Source: Cylindrodendrum hubeiense
Taxonomy: Eukaryota; Ascomycota; Sordariomycetes; Hypocreales; Nectriaceae
NCBI GenBank assembly: GCA_014621425.1
Contig: JAANBB010000233.1
Coordinates: forward strand, 1-62,153
Direction: 5' to 3'
Length of the DNA stretch: 62,153 bases
Both the position numbers and the translations under genes were made by a program. This document shows positions 47,070-58,734 of the stretch, in pieces (the stretch's first letter is position 1; each line of letters opens with the position of its first letter). Under the pieces are notes generated by a model, which was not told where the DNA came from, did no database searches, and worked only from the letters and a program-made list of their open reading frames with translations.

Positions 47070-48380
47070 TTACATCTCCATCTGAAGACCAGGCATTGAT
47101 CCCGGCATTTGAAACTCTTCATCATCTCTCCCTCTCCGCCGATGCCTGAGCGTACTCTGGTCTCTACTTTCAGCATCGCCGGTGGCTTCCTTGCGCCCTT
47201 CCTCTCGCGGCTCCCGGCCAACTTCCCTGCTCTTTGACCGGCTCATGGACGTACCGCCATCGGCCATGGTCTCATCTGGCCCCCTGGTGTTCTTCTTCCG
47301 CGGCCACAAGCTTGGGAGTGCAATTTCCTGGAACCGCGGCTCTACGGCCCGCTCGTCAAACCATCGATGGAGGCGTGATTCGACAAGCTGTGCAATCTTA
47401 GGGACGTCTTGAAGTCGAGATCGGCTACCCAACAGACTTCGGATTGAAAAGTCCAACCGGTAGTCGTCCAGGAAGTTAAATGCCATCATCGTAGGAGTGG
47501 ACTGTGAGGGGTTGCTGGGTATGAAGGAGATGGATAGTGTGCCGCTGAACCTGACCACCGAGACAGCCAAGGCGACGGGCAATACGGCGGACAGTTTCTT
47601 GGGGTAGTTGAGCAAGAGCTTCGTCTCCACGGCGAGGGTGAGCATGTCGCTCAGGTCCACATCCATCCGGGCCTGGAGGCGGGTGCCGTCTCTCGCCGCC
47701 GTGGCAGGATCAAACTTCTTTCCGTTGCCAAGGCTCATTCCATCCTCGTCAACCGGGATGACGCGGCAATTGCTAAGAATGGGGAAATCTTCGCCGAGGC
47801 TCAGCTCCGTGACACGAATCTCGTCGACAAAGTCGGGCCGCGAGGTTCCGTTTAAGGCCTTGGAGAGTGAGTTCAGAATGGCATCATCGTGTTGAGCATC
47901 GCTGCGGAACTGTGCAATAGTCTGAGCCACAAGGACGTTGAACCAGTCCAGGCTCTCGGGCTGGTGGCTGTCGACATTGTAGTACGTCTTGCTCAGGATC
48001 GACCCAATGGTCAGCGCAGGCGGATTGCGCAGGACACTTGACTTCTTGCGATTCAGAGTTTGGCCGCCTTGGCGGTTGTTGGCCGTCCGTAGACTTAGGA
48101 GGGAGCGCTTGTGAGTGAGCGTCCTTGACCTGCGCTCAGTGGCCCTCAACGATGCCGTGACGTCGGGAGATGGCGGGTCACCGAAGATGAAAAACTTGAT
48201 GAATGCGGCCAAGACCAAGACGACTGAGAGCTGCCCGACAATGAGACCCTGCGTGAATGAGAGTCTGTTTCACACACAGTTCGTGTCAGCTGCCGTTGTT
48301 TGGGTCGAATGCAGGGTATGAGGTGTGGTTGCTGGGACTTACGTTGGTTCCGAGGGCGGAGGACAGGTATCAAGCGTCAT
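47070..48380 (-). CDS. MMM1: ERMES subunit Mmm1 (maintenance of mitochondrial morphology 1)
   Basis: Two exons (48380-48343, 48264-47070; intron 78 nt) give 410 aa. A short lumenal N-terminus leads into one transmembrane helix (LSFTQGLIVGQLSVVLVLAA, FIKFFIFG) and a cytosolic SMP domain (about 100-325) with ESLDWFNVLVAQTIAQFR, LGEDFPILSNCRV, the TRLQARMDVDLSDMLTLAV stretch and SGTLSISFIP. A charged, divergent tail with an Arg/Asp/Glu-rich end follows. Mmm1 is the ER anchor of the ER-mitochondria encounter structure with Mdm12, Mdm10 and Mdm34, and carries lipids. It shares a 490-bp divergent promoter with VPS45. Confidence 0.95.
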
Positions 48381-48870
48381 TGTTCAGCTGGCTCCAGCCA
48401 TGAGGCTGCTGCTATTTGATGGATAATGGAGTCCAGCACTGTAGGGCAATGGGATTTAGTTTCCTGGCGACGACATGGCAATGCGCTTTGCGATGTGCAG
48501 TTCGTTCTTGGGGTATCCAACGCGCCAGCGGTCTCTGACACAAGGAGGCGTTGGCTGACCTATCACGTCCAAGGACCTGGGCACAGCTTGGTTGTTGCTC
48601 AGTGGCGGGTATGCATGTGCCGGGGCGGATATGCTTTTATCACGAATCAGCCTACGTACTCATGAACCTCGCCTCACTCCAAGTGGCCACCACCCCCCGG
48701 CGCATCGCCCGTCGCATATGATTCCCAACTCTTGGTCGCCTTGATTTATCTCTTTTTCATCCTCCGCAAGCTTCATCCAGTCCCAGCGAGTGCTGTAATA
48801 AAATAAGGCCCCCGCAGAAGCACCCACCAGCCCCTGGCAGCCCGGCAGTCCCGCGGAGCCGCTGCCCGTC
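48381..48870. promoter_or_regulatory. Bidirectional promoter MMM1 / VPS45
   Basis: 490 bp between divergent start codons of an ERMES gene and an endosomal SM gene. No ORF of its own. Core promoters of both must lie here. Confidence 0.6.
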
Positions 48871-50669
48871 ATGGACGTCTCCCAGGCCGTTGCCGGCTAT
48901 ATCGCCAAGGTGGTGACGACCACTGATACCTCGTCCTCGAAGATGAAGATCTTGCTACTGGACCGGGAAACTGTCAACATCGTCTCTACCACCGTCACCC
49001 AATCCTCCCTACTAAACCACGAGGTCTATCTCATTGACCGCCTTGACAACGCCGGTCGCGAGAAGATGCGCCACCTGCGTTGTCTTTGCCTCGTTCGCCC
49101 ATCTCCCGAATCAATCCAGCTGCTCATAGATGAGCTGCGGGATCCCAAGTATGGCGAGTACCATCTGTTCTTTACCAACGTCGCCAAGAAATCGTCGCTC
49201 GAGCGATTGGCCGAAGCCGACGACCACGAGGTCGTCAAGGTTGTTCAAGAGCACTTTGCCGATTACACTGTCATCAACCCAGATCTCTTCTCTTTCGGCT
49301 TGACTCTCCCGCAACAGCGCATCTGGGCCGGCGGTCCGGACACGTGGAACCCGGACTCTCTGCAGCGATGTGCCGAGGGGCTCATCGCCGTGCTCCTGTC
49401 CCTCAAAAAGAAGCCGCTCATCAGATATGAGAAATCAAGCCCCCTAGCTAAAAAGCTGGCGTCTGAAGTCCGATACCTAATGACCCAGGAAGACCAGCTG
49501 TTCGACTTCCGGAAAGTCGACACCCCTCCGATCCTCCTCGTCCTGGACCGCCGAGAGGATCCCGTAACGCCGCTTCTGACCCAGTGGACATACCAAGCCA
49601 TGGTTCATCACTTACTGGGCATCCAAAATGGCCGTGTGGATCTCAGTGGTGTTCCGGAGGCCGGTCCAGAGATGAAGGAAATCGTCCTATCCCAAGATCA
49701 GGACCCCTTCTTCAAGAAAAACATGTTCCTCAACTTCGGTGACCTGGGCGGAAACATCAAGGAGTACGTGGGACAATATCAGTCCAAGACGCAAAACAAT
49801 GCAAACATCGAGTCAATATCAGACATGAAACGGTTCATTGAGGAGTATCCCGAGTTCCGAAAGCTCTCTGGCAATGTCAGCAAGCATGTCACTCTTGTCT
49901 CGGAACTCAGCAGGCGGGTCGGTGCTGAGAGTCTGCTTGAAGTCAGCGAGCTAGAACAGAGTCTCGCGTGTAATGATAACCACAGCAATGATTTAAAGGT
50001 ACGCATCCGGACCCCAGTTACACTTTTGGCAGACATTAAGTGGTTTTCTTTTTATACATATAGAATATCCAACGCCTAATTCAGTCGCCGAGCGTCACAT
50101 TTGAGAGCAAGGTAGGACTCGTGGCCCTGTATGCTCTACGGCACCAAAAGCACCCTTCAAATTCCCTTGCAATGCTCAAGGATCTTCTTGTGGCTGCCGG
50201 GAATGTCCCTCCTCGACAGGCTGAACTTGTCGACAAGGTACTGCAATACCATTTGTCCCTCCACTCGACTCAGTCTCAGGGTGGTATCTCAGACATCTTT
50301 GAGTCGACGGGCATCTTCTCCGGCGCTTCGAGCCGGTTTAAAGGCCTCAAGGGCGTTGAAAACGTCTACACCCAGCACAGCCCGCTTCTCGAGGCCACGC
50401 TGCAGAATCTTATCAAGGGCCGGTTGAGGGACCAGCAGTATCCATTCGTTGAAGGGGGAGGATCAACAAAGGACAAGCCACAGGATGTCATCGTTTTCAT
50501 CGTCGGTGGCGCTACATACGAGGAGGCCAAGATGATCACTGGGCTTAATGCGACAACTCCAGGTGTCCGTGTCGTTCTCGGAGGAACAACGGTTCACAAT
50601 GCGGAAACGTTCCTCGAGGAAGTCGAGGATGCAGTTACGTCATGGCCTGAAGCGCGGGGAAGACGATGA
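48871..50669 (+). CDS. VPS45: Sec1/Munc18 protein Vps45
   Basis: Two exons (48871-49998, 50064-50669) give 577 aa, normal for SM proteins. Characteristic blocks are KMKILLLDRETVNIVSTTV, VYLIDRLD, RCLCLVRPSPESIQLL, YHLFFTNVAKKSSLE, LLVLDRREDPVTPLLTQWTY, LNFGDLGGNIKEYV and a C-terminal VFIVGGATYEEA. Vps45 binds the t-SNARE Tlg2 and works with the Tlg2/Vti1/Tlg1 complex in trafficking from the trans-Golgi to the prevacuolar endosome. The 65-nt intron falls after HSNDLK and restores frame. It is divergent from MMM1. Confidence 0.95.
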
Positions 50670-50969
50670 AATAGGGAAATACAAGACAGGAGACTCAAAT
50701 AGCAATTTGAGATGTCACGGAGAACTTAAACAATTTCACCAACGGACAGGAAAGCTGGGCACTCACAAATGTCTGCATCATTCATGCTGGGAACATCATT
50801 TAGTTAGAGGTACCTACGTAATCTGTAGTAGGGGCCATGATTACAAACCCGGTAGTTTCATATCATGGGTTATATTGGTACCCGTTAATGGCAAAACCCC
50901 CACATCCCTGCATCGATTTCGGCATCGCGGTCTGCAAAGACGAATTTCCTCTCCCAAAGACAGTATGCC
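50670..50969. other. Intergenic region VPS45 / MTO1
   Basis: 300 bp. It contains GAGGTACCTACGTA near 50808-50822 (dispersed GGTACC-type motif). No gene. Confidence 0.5.
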
Positions 50970-53120
50970 ATGCGTTCTCTATTGAGACCCAAGCCCGCCG
51001 TTTGGCGGTTTCAATGGCAAGTTGGGAGAAGGCGGCACCTCGCTACCGTTGCTAGTGACTCAAGGTTAGACACCATTACCTCCAGCAACGCCCATCCATG
51101 GGCGCATTGGGAATATCTCCCCACTAACACTTGACTTTTGGCAGGCCCTTTGATGTTATCGTGATCGGAGGCGGCCATGCTGGCGCTGAAGCATGTGCTG
51201 CCGCCGCGAGAGCCGGTGCACGAACGGCGTTGGTCACGCCAAAGCTTGACAACCTCGGGACGTGTTCCTGCAATCCCAGCTTCGGAGGTATTGGCAAGGG
51301 TACCATTATCCGCGAGATCGATGCCCTCGATGGGCTTACGGGAAGGATCATCGACAAGGCCGGAGTCCAGTTCCACACACTGAATCGCAGGAAGGGTGCG
51401 GCTGTCTGGGTATGTGATCGCCGTGCTACAAATCTTTCAAGTTCCTGGAGCTCACAACCATAATCAACAGGGACCCCGCGCCCAGATCGATCGAGACTTG
51501 TACAAGAAGCACATGCGAGACGAACTTACGTCATACCCGAACCTCTCCATCATCCTCGAAAGCGTCTCCGACATCGTCCTTTCCGAAGAGCCGGAGACGA
51601 CCGACGGGGCATCGAGCCGCATCACCGGCGTTCGACTCGAATCCGGACAAGTCATACCCACGAGCAAGGTCATCATCACAACGGGGACATTCCTTGGCGG
51701 CGAGATCCACATTGGACTACAGGCTTATCCGGCAGGACGATTAGGCGAGGCTGCGACTTTCGGGCTGAGCAAGTCGCTGAGAGATGCTGGCTTTCAGCTA
51801 GGTCGACTCAAGACCGGTACACCTCCACGAATCGCCAAGGAGAGTATCAACTTCCAAGTCCTGGAAAGGCAGCTTGGCGATGATCCTCCCTCACCCTTCA
51901 GCTATCTTAACGAGACGGTGTCGGTACAGGAGCAGCTCACCTGCAGCGTCACGTACACCAATGAGGCGAGCCACCAGATCGTTCGCGACAACCTTGAGAA
52001 CACAATCCATATCCGCGAGACGATTAAGGGACCCCGCTACTGCCCCTCCCTCGAGGCCAAGGTGGTTCGGTTCGCCGACAAGGACCGGCACATCGTGTGG
52101 CTTGAGCCAGAGGGCTTCGACAGTAATGTCATCTACCCGAACGGCCTATCGATGACGATTCCTGCCGAGGCGCAGGAGCAGGTCTTGCGAAGTATCCCGG
52201 GATTGGAGGACTGTAAAATGCTTCAGCCCGGGTACGGCGTCGAGTACGACTACATCGACCCCCGCAGCCTCAAATCCACACTAGAAACCAAGGCAATCGG
52301 CGGTCTCTATCTGGCTGGACAAATCAACGGGACGACGGGATACGAGGAAGCGGCTGGCCAGGGTGTTATCGCGGGTATCAACGCTGGGCGATCTGCCCAA
52401 GGGCTCCCCGGAGTTTCTCTGTCGAGAGGTGACGGCTACATCGGCATCATGATCGACGACCTCATCACCAAGGGCGTGACGGAACCGTACCGCATGTTCA
52501 CGTCTCGCAGCGAGTTCCGCATGTCCGCGAGGGCCGACAACGCCGACTTCAGGCTCACCAGCAAGGGCCATGAATGGGGCGTCATCTCAGAGCAGCGCTG
52601 GAAGGCCTTTCGCGATGAGCGACAGCAGGTGGACGACCTAACCAAGGCCCTCAAGGCGGTGTCCTTCAGCCCGCAGCAGTGGCAGGAGAAGGGCTTCCAC
52701 CTGAAGCAGAACTCGCAGCGCCGCGATGGTATCGACATGCTCCGTCTGTCAAGCGCAAGCACGCGCATTGAGCTGGAGCAACTGAGCTCCGTTGTGCCCG
52801 AGATCACGCAGTATTCGCCGCGCATCCGCACCCGCGTCGTTACCGAAGCATTCTATGCACCATACATCAAGATGCAGGCGACGGAGCGGGGCCAGTTTGC
52901 CAATGATGAGCGGATCCAGCTCCCCCTGAGCCTGGACTACGATGAGATCCCCGGTTTGGCAATCTCGGAGAAGGAGGCGCTCAAGGCGGCCAGACCAGAA
53001 ACTCTTGCGCATGCGCGCCGAGTCGAGGGCGTGACCCCAGCGGGAAGTCTGCGCCTCCTGGCGTATGTTCGCCGCCGGCCGTTACGGTCAGCTCCTGATG
53101 AGATCTGTGAGGCAGCCTGA
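50970..53120 (+). CDS. MTO1: Mitochondrial tRNA modification enzyme Mto1 (MnmG/GidA)
   Basis: Three exons (50970-51064, 51145-51409, 51471-53120) give 669 aa. The first exon encodes an Arg-rich mitochondrial presequence ([25 protein letters not shown]). The FAD Rossmann motif is [16 protein letters not shown], then [44 protein letters not shown] and the [17 protein letters not shown] region. With Mss1 it installs the 5-carboxymethylaminomethyl group on the wobble uridine of mitochondrial tRNAs. The donor at 51065 (GTTAGA) is chosen because it makes SDSRPFDV in frame; the more obvious GTGACT at 51054 does not. An ATG at 50965 is out of frame. Confidence 0.95.
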
Positions 53121-53463
53121 GATTCAGCGAGGCACTGGCGCAAATGAAACAAAGTGTGTACGAATAGGAAGAAACGGCCGCATTGAGCATTTGGCGTTTG
53201 GATACAAGGCACGCCTGGGAACAACGCACAAAGGCCATGTACAAGTAGTGATACAAGGGGTATGTATGTATACAGGGGGGAAACAGGGGAGCCCAGGAAT
53301 GACCCTGGCGCATAGACAGGACAGGTTTCGTCCGCCAATTGAATATGAATCTTTCTTCCAAGTCCTAAAGCGGTTGCCATTAAGTGCTGCTTTCCGATGT
53401 GTTGGAGGCCATTCAGCTACAGCAACGAAGCTCTTTACGGTTCCTTACTCGCAGCTTTTTAGT
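53121..53463. other. Convergent 3' region MTO1 / CRD1
   Basis: 343 bp between stop codons of two convergent mitochondrial-protein genes. Nothing recognisable. Confidence 0.5.
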
Positions 53464-54554
53464 TCAGGGCTTCTTTGGCCCGGGCTTGTTGAGGATCTTT
53501 ACTGCATCTTTGGTGTACACATAGCTTGCGCCGCTCCACACGGTAGTAGTAGCCACGACGTATCTAAAATCGCCATGTTAGCCGCCCAAAGTTCACGAAG
53601 AGCAGGCAAAGGATAACTCACTGCATGATAGTGAGAACCGGTGTCATGTCGGCACCCACAAGCGGCGCTGCGGTGGTCATACCAACGAGGGCGAGCTGGA
53701 GGAACGTGTTGTACTTGCTGATGGTGGTAGGGCGGACCTCAGCTGAGGGCAGGGAAAAGTCCCAATAACGGGCGAACGTCTTGGGGGGGGGGAGGGAGAT
53801 CCAGCGGTAGTAGATTGCTGAGATGGCGAGGCCAACGTCACGACCGAGAATGACGGCAGCGACCCAAACTGTAGACGAGTCAGAGCTTGTTGGGTGTTGG
53901 GTTTCTTGAGGTGGGAAACAAAATAGGCAACTCACTAGGAAGTGCCCCCTTGATGGCCAAGCACACTGTTAGGATGGTCATGAGCGTTTTATCCGCCATA
54001 GGATCAATCACAGTTCCCACCACCGTCTTGAGATTCCACTTCCGCGCAATCCAGCCGTCCAGCATATCCGTGATGCCCGCGTAGGCGAACAGCGCCACGG
54101 CCCAGGTGTGGCAGTCATGCAGGACGAGGTAGCCGACGGCAGGCGCAGCGATGAGTCGTGTGAATGTCAGGAAGTTAGGAAGGTTGTAGATATCTTCGTG
54201 GACGACGTCCTGAGTCGGCTTGGGGGCTGGCGTTGAGGTCGCGTGAGCAGCGTCGTTTGCGGTGGAGGATGTCTTGGCTGATGTTGAGGATGCGGTTGGA
54301 GAATTGGGAGACGATGATGAGGAGTGAGCGCTGGAGAATCGGTCAACTTAGGTCTTCACTGGCCTTAATACCAGAATCAATTCGTTGAAGACTTACTCTG
54401 CCCGACGCTGCGGCTGCTTGTGATCCAGCAAGAATCTCGCCTTCGAAAAGAAGCATCTCTGGCTCGGCGCTGCAAAAGCCCCAGATGCACCCCGGCACAA
54501 ACCCATGGTGGCCGCCCGTGAGGCACGGCCAGTCAACCTGACGGAAATCAGCAT
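53464..54554 (-). CDS. CRD1: Cardiolipin synthase (CDP-alcohol phosphotransferase)
   Basis: Exons 54554-54397, 54332-53936, 53868-53622 and 53563-53464. The diagnostic CDP-alcohol motif DGxxARxxxxxxxxGxxxDxxxD is intact in MLDGWIARKWNLKTVVG, IDPMADK. Before it come NLPNFLTFTRLIAAPAVGYL and after it further helices, WVAAVILGRDVGLAISAI and LQLALVGMTTAAPLV. It condenses phosphatidylglycerol with CDP-diacylglycerol to cardiolipin in the inner mitochondrial membrane. The Arg-rich presequence frame (MGLCRGASGAF, SQRCFFSKARFLLDH) and the catalytic frame do not join with the consensus donor and acceptor used: exon sum is 902, not a multiple of three. A start at ATG 54456 would be in frame (267 aa) but gives a poorer presequence; a 2-nt CT insertion near 54298-54305 would explain it equally. 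Confidence 0.85.
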
Positions 54555-55524
54555 GTTGCCGGCTGGGAGCTTGCAGTCTTGCCCCTCAAGCCTCTCTGCG
54601 CATTCGGAAACTGGTCGAAATTCTGTTCTGGGGTTTGAGGCTCGCATCGCAAACCGAAGTTACGATCGCTTCGATATATGCATATAGGTACATGGTCCTG
54701 CTCAATGCCCCGGTATGATCATTAAGCGGTGTTGCTTTAGCCGTGTGCATGTAGAGGGGTAAGTGAGCTGCCTGGCAGTGAAGGGCAACCAATCTCACCC
54801 TCTCATTGGTGAGAGATGTCATTATGAAGGGGACATTTATGTGTTGATCGAGGATCATTGCTGTATTTTGCCTGATCTACTATTGACTATTATGCGGTGC
54901 CTGCTACAAACTACACGTAGGCAGCCCTGGATGCTGTCACATGGCACGACAAAACAACAGTAATAGCAATTTGAGCCATGGTATGACAGAGATAGAATAC
55001 CTCATGTTATTACTGTAATAGTTGATCCATTGGACTCAAAAAACATGCAAAACCCAAAGAATGCTACATCGCATATACCCATATACGAATACTCTACCGC
55101 GGATCGGCCTCCCTCGCGGGATCCAGATGCGCATATCCCGCCGCCTTGTATCTACCTGTACATGCTTCCTTTTGCTCCAATCCCAAGGTACCGGTAAAAA
55201 GAAGAACTGTACAAACTGGTGAGTCTGACGCTGACTGGGAGACCCCATTCATACCGTATCGTCCTGTACACATACACCCCAGAGGTACACATGCATCAAA
55301 GTGAGTATGCCGTCTGAGCATTGCTTCGATCCCAATGTTGATTTGACCCATTGCTTCCCTTCCAAAACCTTTACCCAGCACAACCAGAGACCGAAACACC
55401 AGAAACCCGAGCAGAAGGGCCGCCCACCATTCCGTAGATGAAGACAACCAGCCGACCATAAGCCCAACTCCATTAAACACGCCGAACCAACCTTTCCGAG
55501 AGGTGACACATGTGGGGGAGGGCC
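54555..55524. other. Intergenic region CRD1 / WOPR regulator
   Basis: 970 bp: CRD1 promoter and the 3' UTR of the regulator. No gene. A 128-codon minus-strand ORF (55094-55480) has no recognisable family. Confidence 0.5.
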
Positions 55525-56913
55525 TTAGGTCCTACCGAGGCTGTTGGGGCCGTTAGACCACTGCTGGGAGCCTCCTGTTGAACCGCCCGCGAAGTACTGG
55601 GGATCTTGGGAGCCATCAATCGTATCGAAACCCCAAGTGGCACCATTTTCTTCCAGTCCATAGTGATGTGAGCTTCCGTCGTCTGCCCCTAGGCCATCTG
55701 GATCTGTCTTCATCTGCCTAGGGGACGGAAACGTATGTTCGTGGCCAGGGATTGGTGCCGACCGATTTGGCATATAGTACGCGGGGGCGCTTAGATAAGA
55801 GGCGCCAGTAATACTCCGCGTTTCTGGGATCGTGCCGAGGGACATAGTCGAGAGGTCTGCCGCGGGGGCGGCATCGAATGTCGAGTGTCGGCGTGGGGGG
55901 CTTTGTGTCGGCATATTCCTAGGATACTCGTGGGCCATGGTGGTCCCTGTCGCAAACCGGTTCGTTCTGGTTGGATCCAGGGCGTAATTGCCCTGAGTCG
56001 GTGGCGCATACGACATGGGTGAGGCGCTGGGGGGCACCGAACTGACGAAGGAATGATGCTGCGGTGGCGGTGGAGGGTGTTGTGGGTGAGACTGGAAGCC
56101 GTAGTGTGCTGGGGCACCATATGGTGACATCTGGACGGGTTGGAAGCTTGGCAGCGACATGGCGCGCTGTAGAACGCTTCCCTGGCCGTATTCGTGGCCG
56201 TGCAAAGACCCAAACATGGCGTGTGGGCCCATCCGGTCGTCTGGGTTGCACTCGACCTCGTCGATCGGTGCGCGGAAGTTTTGAGACATGATAAGTTCAG
56301 AACGGGGGATGACATTCCGGAGATTGTGGTGCTTAGTCGGTGTGGTCAAGCGCCCAGACATTACATCGTTGACGTTATAGTAGCTGACCAGGTGATGGGG
56401 CACACCCTGGAAGGAGACGCTGATGGTCTTTTTGACCAGACCGTCGTTTTTGAATGGGTACGAGTCGATCAGAGAGCCGATCAAGGCTCTTTCCGAGTCC
56501 TTGCCACCCGCGTTCGGATCCATGGCAGACGGGAAGCCCATCCCAGGGCGAGCGGTATTGTCGCTCTTGCTGACGCCTTGTTGGGGCTTCTTGTTCTTCT
56601 TCAGTGCTCGCTTCTTCTCGCCTGGGGGAAAGGGCTTCTCGAGCTCGCGGTAGATGAGGAAGTTGCCCAGTATACGACTGGGGCTCCAAGAGACGCCGTC
56701 GGTCCAGCGCTTGATGCCGGAGGCGTGCTCTTCGTAGATGAAGACATTGCCACTCTTGATGAGGTCCTGTCGCTCCCGGTCGTGTGGACGGCGGGGGACG
56801 TGGTTCAGCTGGCCTGACAGGCAGGCTTCGAAGAGGATGAGGGCATCAATCGTGGAAGCGATATGACCCTCAAAGGTGGGATTTAGAGGGTTTGATGGAC
56901 TTGACATGGCCAT
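55525..56913 (-). CDS. SGE1: Gti1/Pac2 (WOPR) master regulator, Wor1/Ryp1/Sge1 type
   Basis: Single-exon ORF of 462 aa from ATG 56913 (MAMSSPSNPLNP; the open frame further upstream, from 56931, begins with TTG). The WOPR DNA-binding domain is split as in the family: WOPRa with FEGHIASTIDALILFEACLS, RPHDRERQDLIKSGNVFIYE, HASGIKRWTDGVSWSPSR and ILGNFLIYRELEKPF, then KKRALKKNKK, and WOPRb with SYPFKNDGLVKKTISV and HHLVSYYNVNDVMSG. The rest is Pro/Gln/His/Met-rich, typical of activation regions. Orthologues control morphology and virulence switches: Candida Wor1, Histoplasma Ryp1, Fusarium Sge1. The two-gene Pac2 subfamily differs in the FEAC/RPHDRERQ region, so this is the Sge1/Ryp1 branch. It has an extraordinarily long upstream region and may be autoregulated, as known for relatives. 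Confidence 0.9.
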   Translation of the reverse strand: MAMSSPSNPLNPTFEGHIASTIDALILFEACLSGQLNHVPRRPHDRERQDLIKSGNVFIYEEHASGIKRWTDGVSWSPSRILGNFLIYRELEKPFPPGEKKRALKKNKKPQQGVSKSDNTARPGMGFPSAMDPNAGGKDSERALIGSLIDSYPFKNDGLVKKTISVSFQGVPHHLVSYYNVNDVMSGRLTTPTKHHNLRNVIPRSELIMSQNFRAPIDEVECNPDDRMGPHAMFGSLHGHEYGQGSVLQRAMSLPSFQPVQMSPYGAPAHYGFQSHPQHPPPPPQHHSFVSSVPPSASPMSYAPPTQGNYALDPTRTNRFATGTTMAHEYPRNMPTQSPPRRHSTFDAAPAADLSTMSLGTIPETRSITGASYLSAPAYYMPNRSAPIPGHEHTFPSPRQMKTDPDGLGADDGSSHHYGLEENGATWGFDTIDGSQDPQYFAGGSTGGSQQWSNGPNSLGRT

Positions 56914-58677
56914 GATTAAGTGTGTGACCAAGGAAACTTAACCTTGAGCTGGAGAAGAAGGTGATCTAACAACTGCCCCGATGTGGAGGCTAAGCTTGTT
57001 GGCAAAGCCAAGGGGCAAAGATGGGGCAGGCAGATCAAAAGGTGCGTGGCGTGAAGATTGCGAGGTTGAGGGGCCTGGTTTTTTGAGGAAACTGGGCCGG
57101 AAGTGTGGTGATGGGCGAGTTCTCGCGATATTTGAGTAGGGAGATAGTTGAGGGGGAGAGTCGAGAGGCACGGGTTTGGTGGTGTACGGCGACAAGTAGG
57201 GTACCGAGCAACATAGACCAGGGGCTGCGGACTCGGTCGAAATCGCGTCGGTATCGATGACAAGATTGACTCCGGTCGTAAAAGCTTGGCCCACGGTAGA
57301 AATGAACTGAGTTTTGTATTGGGGCGTATCACAATGCCCTCAAGGGTGTTGTTGGTTGAGAGAGTTTGCAGAGACCCCGCCAAGCCGAGAGCTTAGATGG
57401 AGGAGATCTCAGGCACCAGGTAGCGAGGATTGGACGACGCGGGCAAGGTGAGGAGGAAAGCGAGGAAGAGAGTTGAAGAGGGAAAGAGGAGAGAGGCAAT
57501 TGGGGTGGGCGAAGACTGCAGTCTATAGAGTTTGCCTGGCGAGTGGTTCAAGGCGGAGCACTGGCTGCACAACGACGAGACGATGGGGCAGGCGAGAGCA
57601 GAAGAGGAGAGTAGAGTTGGCGAGACCACAGGCCACAAGGTTGAGTCAAGATATTCATGGACGGCTGTGGGACCTACTTGAAGGCGGATGGGGAGGGGGC
57701 GTCAAGGTGCTGGAGGCGTCCCAGCGTCCTGCGTCCGGCGGTTTCTTGACTGAGTCCGGCCTCCTGCCAAAAGGGTTGATGGGGATGTCCTTTGCTCTTT
57801 TCGTTGGACGGGAAGGCGGGAGGCGCTTCCTGCTTGCTGTTGGTAGTAGTGGTAGTGGCGGTGGTGTGAAGGAGCGGGAGAGTGCGATTTAGCGACGAGT
57901 GTGGATGCAGCAGGTGTGCGATTGTAGATTTTTGCCAGTTGGGCGGTTGCAGCAGCTTGTTAACGGACAAACGAGCGATGCTGTGAGGTTGCGAAATTGC
58001 CGTTTTCCTGTTGTTTCTCCCGCGAGCGGTGTCGTTTGGGCAGTGACGGTGACGAGGACGGTGAAGGCGTCGGCGTCGTCTGCGCAGGGTCTTGCCTGGG
58101 GCTTCTGGGGGTCCTGAGGGTCCTGGGGCGTGCGTGTGCGTGCCTTGTCTCTCCTGTCGCCGGACCGGGACAAACGGGAGGGGCAGCAGAATGGGCCTTG
58201 GCCAGCTATGGTCGAGTTACACACGGCGGGTTCGCGGCCCAGAAGGCTGGCGGAGAAGGCTGGCGGAGGACGGCGCACTCGCCTCCGGAAGTGGGAAGCA
58301 AGAGCTGGGCTTGCTTGGCGTTGTCCAAGGCGGCGATGGACGGCGGACGGAGAAAGACCCGGAGTTGGCAGCGGCACGGGAACGGAGGACGGGATTGGGA
58401 ATTTGTCGACTCGAACCTGACGGAAACGACAAATGGGGCGGCCCCCCGCGAACGACTCGGGCTCTCGACTCGTTTGCAGACTCGTTTGCAGCTAGCTGTG
58501 GGCGATCCGTGGCCTGCGAGCAGGACGAGCGAGACAATTGATGCGAGGAATGCGGGAAGAGGGAAAACGGAGTAGCGTAGCGGCGGCGGAGAGGGAAGAT
58601 GGATCAGAGATCAGAGACAAGAAACCCGAGAATGGGTGGGAGCTGGGGAAGTAGGTGCCTTTGAGAGAGAGGGAGAG

Positions 58678-58679
58678 NN
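58678..58679. other. Undetermined bases
   Basis: Two N positions directly before a run of eight or nine G. They show that the region was hard to sequence or polish. Confidence 0.95.
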
Positions 58680-58713
58680 GGGGGGGGTGTGCAAGCGTGA
58701 GTTGCGTGTGGTG

Positions 58714-58734
58714 TGAGATGAGATGAGATGAGAT
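58714..58734. repeat. GAGAT microsatellite
   Basis: Four copies of the pentamer GAGAT. In the upstream region of the WOPR regulator; probably simple sequence. Confidence 0.8.

Noticed and set aside
56920..56945. Near-match to the Wor1 motif TTAAAGTTT just before the regulator start
   Set aside because: It reads GGTTAAGTTTCC on the minus strand, one base short of the motif; a single imperfect site is not evidence of binding.
57997..58575. 192-codon ORF in the upstream region of the WOPR regulator
   Set aside because: Gly/Arg-rich, overlaps several other frames of the same length, no family resemblance; composition explains it.
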